Source of the DNA: a virus
Virus record (IMG/VR): IMGVR_UViG_3300007775_000018
Location: 1 to 35,842 of that record
Strand: one strand, 5' to 3'
DNA: 35,842 bases
Shown: positions 12,401 through 20,300 of the stretch, one piece after another
Layout of the letters: each line of letters opens with the position of its first letter
Numbering within the stretch: position 1 is the first letter of the stretch
Position numbers and translations under genes: made by a program
Notes under the pieces: model-generated
The model's input: only the letters and a program-made list of their open reading frames with translations
Databases searched by the model: none
Told to the model about the DNA's origin: nothing

Positions 12401-15052
12401 GGGTTTTCCCCATTCCTTCCGGCTCATCTCCCAAGGTTCCTTCCCCTCCACCTTCCCGGCGTCGGGTGCTTCCCCCATCTTCGCCTTTGCGTTGTCAACT
12501 GACCGTTGGACCATATCAAGGTACGCCTGGTCACGTTTTTTCCCGTTGAACATCCCCGATTTCAGGATTTGTTCACCCTCTGCGATACTGTTCTTGATCT
12601 CTTGTATCTTAGCCGGGTCGGTTTCGACTTTATTCCCGGCGTCGGGTGTGGTGGGCTTTCCTTCAAGCGGTATCTCGGTCAACTTTCCGTCTTTGCCTGA
12701 GAAAGTGAGGGACTTGAAAACAACCTCTTTTCCTTCAAACGATTTATCCCCAATGTATTTCTTGCCTTCCCCTTTCTTGACATAGGCGATGGTAGCGTGT
12801 GGCTTATAATCAGGGTATGTGTCGGTGACCTTCAGGTTATCGGCAATCTTTTTATTGAGAGCATGGAGTTCAGAGCTTTCGATATCCACCTTGACAACAT
12901 CATAGGCATCGGATTCAAAAATAGACACCTTGCCCATTTTTGCGGTAATCGGCCCTTGGCCGGAAAGAAGTGGTTCAACCTCTTTAGGGTCCACGGTATC
13001 CAATCCGTATTTGACGGTTATGTGGGGTTCTTCTTCTCTTCCGTATGATGGGTCTTTCGGGTCTTCGTAAATTTCAGAATCAGGTATTTTCTTACCGAAG
13101 GATTGAAGGGCTTTAGATTCCTCTTTGGGGATGTCAACCTGTGTGCTGCTGAAGTCGTGAACCTGGCCCTCTGCCTTTTCCTTAACCTCTCCCCCCCATT
13201 CCCCGTTCTCGTCGATCCTCGCGCCCTTCGCTGCCTCTGGTGGGGGTTCTGGTGCCATGTTCTCGGGTGACGCGGCTGGTTGCTCGGGTTGCTCCCCTAA
13301 CTGCTCTGTATTGCCAATCGTAGATTCGCCTATATACGGTATTGCGTCTTCGATACGACCACCAGGGAATTCAGCATCAAATAGCTCTGGGTTGGTTACG
13401 AGTTCCGCAAGAACAGCAGGGTCGTACTCTGCCATGCGTTGGGCTTGGGTTTCTCTGGCTAATTTTGAAGCATCTTCAAGAGCTTTTGCTTGTTCCTTTT
13501 GCGCCTTTGATACCCTGTCTTGGATACGCTTCTGCTCATCAGGCGTAAGGAATTGCGATTTTAGCAGGGATTCGTATGTGGTTTCGGTTTCTGGGTTAAG
13601 GATGTCTTGTGTGTATTCATTGATGGTGGTATTGCGTTTCAGTTTGTTTAGAGCGTCAATAGTTCTGTCTGCCGCTTTTTGGTCTTCTGGTCGAATTCCG
13701 GTTGTATCAATTTCACCTGATGCTTTTGCGAGCAGGCGTTCCTTTTTTATAGCTTTGGGGTCGGCTGGTGGGGGTGGGGTTGTTGTGTCTTCTGTCCCTT
13801 GTGTAACGTTCGGGACGGCACCACCTAACCCAGCACCCATTAAGAAACCTTGAAGGCCACCTTCTATAGATGCTTCTTCTACTCCTTCCCAAATATCTTG
13901 TTCTGGATTAACAAACTTCTTGGTTTGAATATTCTTTTCAAGGGCCTCATATCCACTTTGGGGCGTTTCTTGTAGTAGCTCTGCTCCACCTGCTGTAGCC
14001 ATTTTCCTTGCGATTCCACCAGTGGCTTCACCGCCCATTATTTTTCCTATATAATGACCGGATACGCTACCAAGCAACCCCGTCATTCCAAAAACCATCG
14101 CGCCAGATTTAATGGCCGCATGGTCGGCTACAAGTTCACGGGATTTCTTTTCTCTTTCCTTGTCCGAAAGACCTTCGCCATCAAGTCCTGCCCATGCTGT
14201 TTGATATTCCTTTGTTTTAGACAGCACATCAATGGGTGCTTTCTCAACGAGGTCATAAACGTCTTTTCCAGCTTCAAAACCAGCTACAGACCCTTCACCT
14301 ATAAATCCTCCGATTACACCGGCTAAACCTTTAGATATAGTACCGCTATTTACCAAAGCAGATTTTAGCAAATTCCCTGTTATAGCGGCTCCGGTTCCCA
14401 TTCCTACCGCCGTGCTAGGTGCGGATTCTAAAAAGCTACCCGCTATTTTTGCTGGGCTTTTCCAGGCGTCACCTTGGAATAGGCTTTTAAACTTTTCAAT
14501 AGGTTCATCGGACCATGTTGCGCCAGTATCCTTGGTATATTTTAACTGCTCTGCTTTTCTCATAGCAGGGGATAATTCTGATCTTGTCTTTTTCCCTCTT
14601 TCCTTATAGTAATTTTCGGTCCATTGACCCAATGCGTCTAAGGCGCCTTCTCCGCTTTCTGTGAATAGCCGGGTAGGGTCATAATTCCCCGCAATATCAA
14701 TAGCCCTTCCAACACTTTCACCGAAAGCGTCTAAACCTAGAGCTAATTTTCTTGGGTAATCTCCGAATGTTGTTCCTGCATCATCAACAGGCGCAACAGG
14801 CTCAGTATCCACAGGAGCCGGGGCGTAATTCGGAGGGTCCTGTTCAAATTCACCGAACGCTGGCGCTTGCTCTGGTTCTGGATCAGGTTCTTCGTCGAAC
14901 AGGTAGTCGAAATCCCAACCATTGTACGCCCTGCCACCGTCAGTAGGGTCTTCGTTTTGAGAAGACTCTCCGCCAAAGAGGGAATCAAAATCATACCCGT
15001 TATATGAATCTTCCTGTGAGTTATCAAATAAATAGTCGAAATCGTATGCCAC
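6422..15052 (-). CDS. Giant polyvalent / internal virion protein with 2H phosphoesterase-like and zinc-peptidase-like domains
   Basis: The 2876-residue protein is a multi-domain phage protein probably carried in the particle and ejected with DNA. The N-terminus has three acidic-aromatic repeats (DFDYLF, DFDSLF, DFDYLF at about 4-52). Gly/Ala-rich helical segments follow (about 190-415). A 2H phosphoesterase-like domain is indicated by PHITVKYG (about 675) and PHATIAYV (about 750). A peptidase-like motif HESFH (HExxH, about 1306) is followed by EEKAAEAFADF. The region from LPERGVKLPETT (about 1555) to HWDEPNVLAHVRFNER and VEEIQSD resembles domains of large polyvalent phage proteins. A module with RHNVP...LYNVD.PG.PKDKSTLAYDP occurs twice (about 1145-1190, 1925-1975). 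The long C-terminus is helical with membrane-active-looking segments. The start is GTG at 15052, after GAGG. Confidence 0.8.
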   Translation of the reverse strand: MAYDFDYLFDNSQEDSYNGYDFDSLFGGESSQNEDPTDGGRAYNGWDFDYLFDEEPDPEPEQAPAFGEFEQDPPNYAPAPVDTEPVAPVDDAGTTFGDYPRKLALGLDAFGESVGRAIDIAGNYDPTRLFTESGEGALDALGQWTENYYKERGKKTRSELSPAMRKAEQLKYTKDTGATWSDEPIEKFKSLFQGDAWKSPAKIAGSFLESAPSTAVGMGTGAAITGNLLKSALVNSGTISKGLAGVIGGFIGEGSVAGFEAGKDVYDLVEKAPIDVLSKTKEYQTAWAGLDGEGLSDKEREKKSRELVADHAAIKSGAMVFGMTGLLGSVSGHYIGKIMGGEATGGIARKMATAGGAELLQETPQSGYEALEKNIQTKKFVNPEQDIWEGVEEASIEGGLQGFLMGAGLGGAVPNVTQGTEDTTTPPPPADPKAIKKERLLAKASGEIDTTGIRPEDQKAADRTIDALNKLKRNTTINEYTQDILNPETETTYESLLKSQFLTPDEQKRIQDRVSKAQKEQAKALEDASKLARETQAQRMAEYDPAVLAELVTNPELFDAEFPGGRIEDAIPYIGESTIGNTEQLGEQPEQPAASPENMAPEPPPEAAKGARIDENGEWGGEVKEKAEGQVHDFSSTQVDIPKEESKALQSFGKKIPDSEIYEDPKDPSYGREEEPHITVKYGLDTVDPKEVEPLLSGQGPITAKMGKVSIFESDAYDVVKVDIESSELHALNKKIADNLKVTDTYPDYKPHATIAYVKKGEGKKYIGDKSFEGKEVVFKSLTFSGKDGKLTEIPLEGKPTTPDAGNKVETDPAKIQEIKNSIAEGEQILKSGMFNGKKRDQAYLDMVQRSVDNAKAKMGEAPDAGKVEGKEPWEMSRKEWGKPPIGGGMTTPLYTMSEATIKIIDTKTLTKEVLANMNKTLKSMGYDVRGGKDVKGLIEKRNGKLVNEDWVKAYRKAKATVEKRKTTLKSKKDFKNIEWARIKELGKTNDLREAGYIAKDGSMIDLSGKSEGGEPGTRSYDHREAGGARGMKELMAYGYIRMDDNSGSMDIAKEPTPEQYRVIRKIIDRHKGEVVVDLEDGLGELKDQYYLSPARSFSRKYDKGIPATRVINDIKRFFSGEVPLPIRPSRYSMSEAVSPEIDTAARADIAKRHNVPAESLEYYAPWDINGKTLHLYNVDAPGNPKDKSTLAYDPTTAETHYVQGDQNGTPKPVGADPKALKQLQKDVYGWLKDVLPRSVLKNRIAVELTPKIERKGKDVSKSEAQWSEIKNPGTIMGAATVDKLNAFVELSYGFDKGTIQKNTYHESFHVAARWLLPDADYKTVMDHFGGNEEKAAEAFADFVKRAKGRDRQPSTILRIFRRLRLVFKRVRNGLQGQGFKTAEDVFNKLWKKGYPLLDQETIGRRVEADRQSQYQQMGDKWYSQMTNFLKQKLPGSGSPKQIAQTLKSWADKGEYKAEELEWSGVLDWLDGKDGKVSKQEVLDYLKQNNVQIQEVVKSDYIPTEDDIDTFLDDELGQGYTRDEARVYLTDPEADDSTEYSEYQTPGGENYKELLLTLPERGVKLPETTGDYAEMLFGKPFNELREDQKDKVIEQMRVDEGTIRRKEQYKSSHWDEPNVLAHVRFNERTDADGNRVLFVEEIQSDLHQEGRKKGYRISAKERKRADELQRKIDEIGLDALPSKERVEAKQLGEKLAFEGVPNFPFKKTWPLMAFKRMVRYAASNGFDAISWTPGEVQADRYDLSKQVSKVVWLKHASKLKAYGKNGDEVIDTYATEKTLPDIIGKEAAEKLIASKPNKFKYGPTQREGVEHVLEGEDLKVGGEGMKGFYDKILPAAVNKFFNKKAWGKAKVGVGEITGQFKEQRRRISLATGRVTGGRKKIQIGEPPGVEVWTLPITPEMRNKAISEGMPMFSYAGEKNIDQQARANISQRHNVPESSLKFKDKWVIPEINKTMYLYNVDKPGHPKDKSTLAYDPDDVRFDRVTREDDIRSKYFGRTPKTFEKIKEEVSTSFKKNATTRIFDRFNPIKSVGMEAYKLFRLTTGSMSTFKRFLIDGKIEMTDEGLPIVKTKGKGVLSWFKELKGNDAEDLLTWAAVKRAEVLDSQDRENWLTENARKEIMETIPDKPASGGTWEELNSKFQEYNKNILDYAEASGLIDGEARKEWEQDFYVPFYRLIEDGSQAFLQGPMQSKKHISAGIKRLTGREAQIGDLFENTLKNWSHMIQEANRNVATNAAYAGSKGVMSSMVDVESGETLPAMQLMAKKDLIKVLGAKTEKKFAVIKRGSQRAKKVLDTMEDAQDYIKGLGKGYEIEPRTVKSVMMTNANDNNVISFYNKGKQLNVKINDPELFNAMTNVNAVRMNKLMSVMFGGPKKILTYGATFGPAFRVANMIRDTVHTSIISKSFIPFWDTAIGFGKALREDQDWINFQSSNAGQGASYIHSEDPQAMAKYVKRVIKKDGSSKRILDSPKKLKSFLDWWEAIGAASEDAARVQLFTKKIKEGKSRFDAAFEARDLLDFTMRGDSRTVQMLIRMLPFANARMQGLYKLGRAAKADPKSVGLKLGYMTLTSIALWGLAQDDDDFDEHYGQLEDWEKLAYHNFWIGDYQFRIPRTFELGILPSLIEAALDTMTGTDEPVHIFKAIGNSVLNTLAFNPMPQVGRPIIEQWAGKSFFTGRPIEGMGMQNLLPSQRKSPYTSITLNTILNNQLADKLGVSPVRAEALIRGYFSTVGMFALGISDMIVRSAGDFPAKPTIPLSQYPLAGRFLRDTKSQQHSKFLTKLYNLTSDLNQINSTINDYRVLGKREEARELLADNRSKLRFRKALNRTKTKISKINRRIERILASTTLTAEQKRSQINNLSQRKLRYAEDAVQRALKNS

Positions 15053-15064
15053 TGAGCTACCTCA

Positions 15065-16522
15065 TCAATACCAGCCGTAGTCTCCGCCTTCATCCATATT
15101 GTAATTGTCTGGGGATAACCTTTTGTCCTGCCAACTTTGAGCCTCCGCCCATTTCATACGTTCTTCCATCATTCGCTCTTCTTCCATCTGCCGCATCAGT
15201 TCTTCGTCTTCTGAAGCCAGTTCGGGTTCGTAATCTGGCGCATCCGAAAAACCCTCTGGCGTCAACCCACGCCGTGCGCCCCAATCTGAATTCCAAGCGT
15301 CCTTTGCTGAGTTAAGCCCCTCGCTAGCACTTCCATACACATCCTGTGCCAACCTACCAACATCTCCGAAACCCTTTCCCTCGTACCCAGTGTAAGGTTC
15401 ACGAACGGGCTCTTGGGGCGTAGGAGCAAGCGTCTTTTCAGGGACATAACCCCCAACATCGTAATTTTCAGGGTACTGTATTTTGCCGGAAACGGGGCCG
15501 TACCCAGACGCCCCTGCTTCTTGCGGTTGGGGGTCTGGTTTTGTTTCGGTTGGTTGAGCATCAACGGTATCCATCCCGTCCATCATACCTGGGTCAGAAC
15601 TTCCGTAAGAAGGCCCTTTTTTACCAAACTCCCCTTTAGTCATATCGTACAGGTCGCCAGGAGAAACTACTTTACCCGTTTCCCATGTATTAAATTTTCC
15701 AGGTTTCGGTCGTTTCGCAATGTAATTTCCATCGTCAGTAGGTTCAAATATCCATTGTTTGGGGTTGTCAGGGTTTCCTCCGGTGATTGCGATGGTTCCT
15801 TTCTTAGCGTCCCCTGGTCTAGCTTCCCCAGTAACTTCTATGGTTCCACCACCGTATTTTTCAGTCTTCTTGCCTTTCTTATCATCCTTATTGAATTGTT
15901 TCAGGACTGATTCGGCAATGGCACGGCGAACTGACCCTGTTTGTGGTTGCCTACCTAGTTGGGCGTCAAACGCTGAAACCCGGCCAAGCGCCTGCTGTAC
16001 CACCCAATCGTTCTTTTCTTTGGCGGTCATCTTCTTTGCTTGTTCTGTGTCGGCGTCCCAATTATCAGGGGTTTCCGCTAACCCACTGTCAATCTGTTTC
16101 CTTATATCCTCAGCGTTGGCCATGACTTCTTTGCGGTAAGCGGCTTTAGATTTTTTGCCACTTTCATCTTCCGCAACGATAGAATCACGGTACTCTTTTT
16201 CAGCCGCGGCGCGGGCCTTGGCTTGCTCCCTCTGCAAACCCTCAATGTACTTGAAGTAGTCAGAAGCCCCACTACCATATATACCATATACCTTCGGGGC
16301 CATGGGGCTACTATCATAAGACGCGCTCATCATGGACATTGAGTTGGGTTGCACGGTGTATCCGCCCATCGTGTTGGCAGGTCCTACGCTCCCGGTTGTT
16401 GGGGTAGACTGAACGTATTTTCTGGCAAACGCCCCCCAACCCTGCCGCGTCGGTGGTACGCCCTTCTTTTTGGCGTACTTGATATATGCTTCCAGCATTT
16501 GTTGTTCTTGGGGTGTTGCCAT
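15065..16522 (-). CDS. Virion-associated hypothetical protein
   Basis: The 485-residue product is hydrophilic. It starts with a helical stretch (EQQMLEAYIKYAKKKG) and GWGAFARKYVQ, then has charged helices (about residues 85-200). A small beta segment (GTIAITGGNPDNPKQWIFEP) follows, and the tail is proline- and acid-rich, ending in YNMDEGGDYGWY. It has no recognised family. It lies directly upstream of the giant polyvalent gene, 12 bases apart, and downstream of the long tail protein, so a second ejected or tail-hub component is the most natural guess. The acidic-aromatic C-terminus is similar in character to the N-terminus of its neighbour. Confidence 0.65.
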   Translation of the reverse strand: MATPQEQQMLEAYIKYAKKKGVPPTRQGWGAFARKYVQSTPTTGSVGPANTMGGYTVQPNSMSMMSASYDSSPMAPKVYGIYGSGASDYFKYIEGLQREQAKARAAAEKEYRDSIVAEDESGKKSKAAYRKEVMANAEDIRKQIDSGLAETPDNWDADTEQAKKMTAKEKNDWVVQQALGRVSAFDAQLGRQPQTGSVRRAIAESVLKQFNKDDKKGKKTEKYGGGTIEVTGEARPGDAKKGTIAITGGNPDNPKQWIFEPTDDGNYIAKRPKPGKFNTWETGKVVSPGDLYDMTKGEFGKKGPSYGSSDPGMMDGMDTVDAQPTETKPDPQPQEAGASGYGPVSGKIQYPENYDVGGYVPEKTLAPTPQEPVREPYTGYEGKGFGDVGRLAQDVYGSASEGLNSAKDAWNSDWGARRGLTPEGFSDAPDYEPELASEDEELMRQMEEERMMEERMKWAEAQSWQDKRLSPDNYNMDEGGDYGWY

Positions 16523-16531
16523 GTTGGTCTC

Positions 16532-17371
16532 CTATACGATGTGCAATCTTCCAGATGCGTCTCGGTAATATCGTGACCCACCTATTGAGCTTTTTACAAC
16601 AGGTGCGCTAGTTGTCCCGCCGGAAGAATATGATGGCTGTTTGGCGTATCTCTGCTCAAGAATTAGACGTGTGCGCTCGGCCTTTGCCGCGTTAGACGCA
16701 TCAATCCTTGCTTGATTCTGTTGACTTAACGCGTCTTGCCGTGCTTGTGCTTGCGCTGCCAAATTCGCAGCGTCCTGCGCCTTGTTATAATCAAATTGAT
16801 TTTGGCTAAGTAAAAGCTGTGCGTCACGGTAGTCCGAATCCTCTTTTAACTTTGCTGCCGCCGCAACTTGTAAAGCCGTAAACTGTGACGAATTTTGATC
16901 CAAGTTCTGTTTAAATTGTGATCCAGATTGGTCCAATCCTCTATCAAATTGTGAACCAGATTGCGCCAACTGTTTTTCATTGAAAGCATTTGATATTTCA
17001 AGTTTCTTCTGCTCCAAAGCCCGGTCAAGGGCCGCTTGTTCTGAAGCATTCGTTACCCTCAATTTATCAAGCTCGTACTGCCGTTGAGCCATGTCCCATG
17101 CTTGGTCAGCTTGTGTTTTCGTTAATGCAAACTTTTCAGAGGTTAACCCGAAATCCCTGGCCGACTCAGCTTTTCTATTCTCTTCTGCGGTCTTAGTGAA
17201 ATCGAATTGCTCCTTGGCACTTTTAGCCTGTAACCCCGCTGCGTATTTCTGACGCATCATGTCAGACACGGTAGTAGGGCTATTTCCAACCGCACCGTAC
17301 TTCCCCCCCAATGACCGCGTGACGTTCTTTTCCATTGTTCCAGGGGTAAGCCCCCATCCAGATAGTGCCAT
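16532..17371 (-). CDS. Coiled-coil virion-associated protein
   Basis: The 279-residue product is Gln/Ala/Ser-rich and mainly helical. The central part has repeated units of the form QSGSQFDRGLD, QSGSQFKQNLD, QNSSQFTALQ (about residues 140-175), an 11-residue period that fits a long right-handed or mixed coiled coil. The ATG at 17371 follows AAGGAGG (17379-17373 region); the longer frame from 17476 overlaps the upstream gene and is rejected. Ejection proteins and tail needles of short-tailed phages often look like this. The role is inferred from position and composition. Confidence 0.65.
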   Translation of the reverse strand: MALSGWGLTPGTMEKNVTRSLGGKYGAVGNSPTTVSDMMRQKYAAGLQAKSAKEQFDFTKTAEENRKAESARDFGLTSEKFALTKTQADQAWDMAQRQYELDKLRVTNASEQAALDRALEQKKLEISNAFNEKQLAQSGSQFDRGLDQSGSQFKQNLDQNSSQFTALQVAAAAKLKEDSDYRDAQLLLSQNQFDYNKAQDAANLAAQAQARQDALSQQNQARIDASNAAKAERTRLILEQRYAKQPSYSSGGTTSAPVVKSSIGGSRYYRDASGRLHIV

Positions 17372-17381
17372 AATATCCTCC

Positions 17382-20300
17382 TTATTCCGGCCTCTGCGGC
17401 ATGAAGTCAATGGTGAAACCGTACAGTTCCATCTCGGCCCCCAGCAGATCCGAATCAAATTCAAATGCGAACTCATCCCCTGTTTGCGTTACGTTCAAAG
17501 CTCCTGACACCATGCCGTATCCAGTGTTCTCCAAGGATATGTCACCAGCGTCAACACCCGTTGTTATCCCATCAGGGTACACCGTCACCCCGGCTACAGC
17601 ACCGCTGGTCGTGTCGGCCTTGCCTTTTATTTTAATCCTTCTCAAAGTGCTTGAATAATTTAGCGCGTCAGAGATAGTACCTTGAAGTGGAGATAAGGGA
17701 GACGTTTTAAACTTATGGGTTATCTTCGTCCCCGAATCGTCCGTGCCGGTGTTCGTCCTATAAACGTACCCCAGAAAACCTCCTGCGTACGTTAGGGATT
17801 CATTGGAAGACCCGATCACGTCAAGCCCGCAATTAGCCGCAGCCCCCCTCTGATAAAGGCCGTACCATTCGTCCGTCAGGTAGCCATACACCAGTTCCCT
17901 GTTCAATACCGATTGTGTGCCGCTTCCGCTCATGTTCATAGGCACCGCGAAATGTACCGTCTTTTCTTCATGGTCCACCCACGCGTATGACGTGTCTATG
18001 TATTCAGGCTCTATATACGGGCCGGATGAGGCGTTGAAATAATCCGATATCGGGTCGCTGATGTTTAGAATCGTCGAACCGTCCGTCATATATATTCCGT
18101 CAGCCGCCATGAAAATGGCCGACCTCACACGAACCTGATCGTCGAATATCCTTACGCCACTGTCTATGGAAAGCAAAGCTTTTGGAGCAATCGCTCCAAC
18201 CTTGTCAGACACTAGAACTGCTGTAAACTCTGCCGGGTTAATCCCCTCAAGAAAGTACGTCTGGTAAGGGTTCTTGGTTGACACTATCGCTGAAGTACCC
18301 AGCATGGTAATGGCGTTAACCTCTCCGCCGCCGAATATCGGAAGTGTCGCCCCAGAATAAGGGCCGTTAAGAATATGCGCGTACCCCTGCTGAGAATAGT
18401 CCAGCGTTCCAGCGCCTTCCGTCCCAGGCCACCACAAGGCGTTATTGTTATAATTGATAACCCCGTCATACTTGGGAATCGGGTCCGGTTTAGAAGCGAA
18501 CGATACCTCCCAAACGTCCACGTCTGCGTCCAGCGCAACGCTCCATGACAACTGATACCAAAAATACGGGGTTCTAAGACCCCCAAGAACCGATTTAATT
18601 TCCCTGAACGAATCCCCGTCCCATTGAATCATGCCCGTTTGGGCTAGAGAATCCGTTCCGTTGCTGGTTCCATCGACAAGCTCCCCTACGGATACCCACG
18701 AATCCCCGTCCCAGTATTTTACCGTGACAACCGTTGCATCACTGTTTATGTGATCAGGGGCCATGCGGATAACAATCCCCTGCGCCCTTTCGTCGAAGCC
18801 GACATAAAGCTCTGAATCAGTAGCTAACGAATCCAGTGGCATGACGTTCGTATCGGTTCCGTCTGTCACCTCTGCGGTGTAATCTGCATATCCGGCACCC
18901 TGATCCAGAAGTACGCCAGAAGCCAGGACTTGATAGCCGGACCACAGGTTCGCTATTTCTCCCATGTCTTCGCTGACGGTCACTTGGTAAATGTTGACGC
19001 CACTTGAAAGATTCCCGCTAGGAGTTAGCTTGTACCAATAAAGATCGTCACTTGTGCCAGGAAGAACTCTTGGGGTTTCACCCGAAGGACCCTTGTCCCA
19101 TGACATTTCCCCGGATTGTGCCAAAGTCGCCGCGCTGATTATCGTACCGTCCACAAGGTTCCCAACAAGGTTCCAGGTGGAAGAACTACCCTGCCAGTAA
19201 TAAACGGCCATGGTTTCCGTTTCGGAATTAGGCGTTCCATCTATATAAAAGTGTATCGCATTAACGGGCCTTCTGAACCCGACATAAACAGGGTCAAAGG
19301 TGGATGCCGGGTACGGAATGTATCGTGTCGTAAGGCTATTCCTTACTTCCTCATACCCGTCCGTTACACTCAACCCAGACGGAGGAACGGCTACGATGCT
19401 GGTAAGAGCGTCGAACTGTACTGTTTCACCGAGAGGGGTAGAGTTGCACCCAAGGTACAGGCGAACATACGCAGTGGTCGCTGGCGATATGGCGGTTGCA
19501 GAATACTGTACCCACGTCCCCACTGTCGGTTCGTTGTTTTGCGTGGAAGCGGTTTCAAGAACAGTGCTACCAGCGTCCAAGAATTGCATTACGTGGGACG
19601 GGAACGGACCCCCAGAAGTGGTCGCAATCTGTACGTCGTCAAATTCAACTGGGTTTAGAAAGTCTGTAGAAGGAGCTTTCGCCCCCAGGTACAGGCGCAC
19701 ATAAGCACAAAGAACGGGAGTCGTTATGTTCTCTGAATACTGCGTCCATGTCGAATCCGCAGGGTTATTCTCCTGTGTGTCGAAGGTGGAAAGAACCGCT
19801 TTTGCAGCGTTAAGGTATTGTATCACATGGGACGGGTTGGTCTGGGGATACGCTTCGGATGTTGGGGCGATGGTTATGTCGTCGAATTCGACTTTTACAC
19901 CAATCGACGAAGAGTTTGACGCCAAATAAACCCGTATGTAACTAGTGGTTGCCGGAGTTGTAAATGTCTTCTGATATTGGGTCCATGTCGAGGCTGTTGG
20001 GCTGTATGTATCAGTTGCCGGTGTTGAAATTAACGCGTCACCTGAAGTATATGCTTCAACGGTTATTGCCGGTGTACCAGAGATGTACGTTACATGAAGC
20101 TCCGCTTTATCGCTTGGGCTATACCCAAAGTCATCGGCCCATCTAATTGCGCCTGTGTCGCTCGAATTATCCTTTGCAACCCAAGTTGCGGCATTGCCAG
20201 AAGACCATCCAGACCTTGATGTCACGGTCTGCAATATGGAGGAGATGTCATCAGTGTCATATTGGGTGTCCGCAGTTTGTGTTGGAACAGCGTCCTGGGC

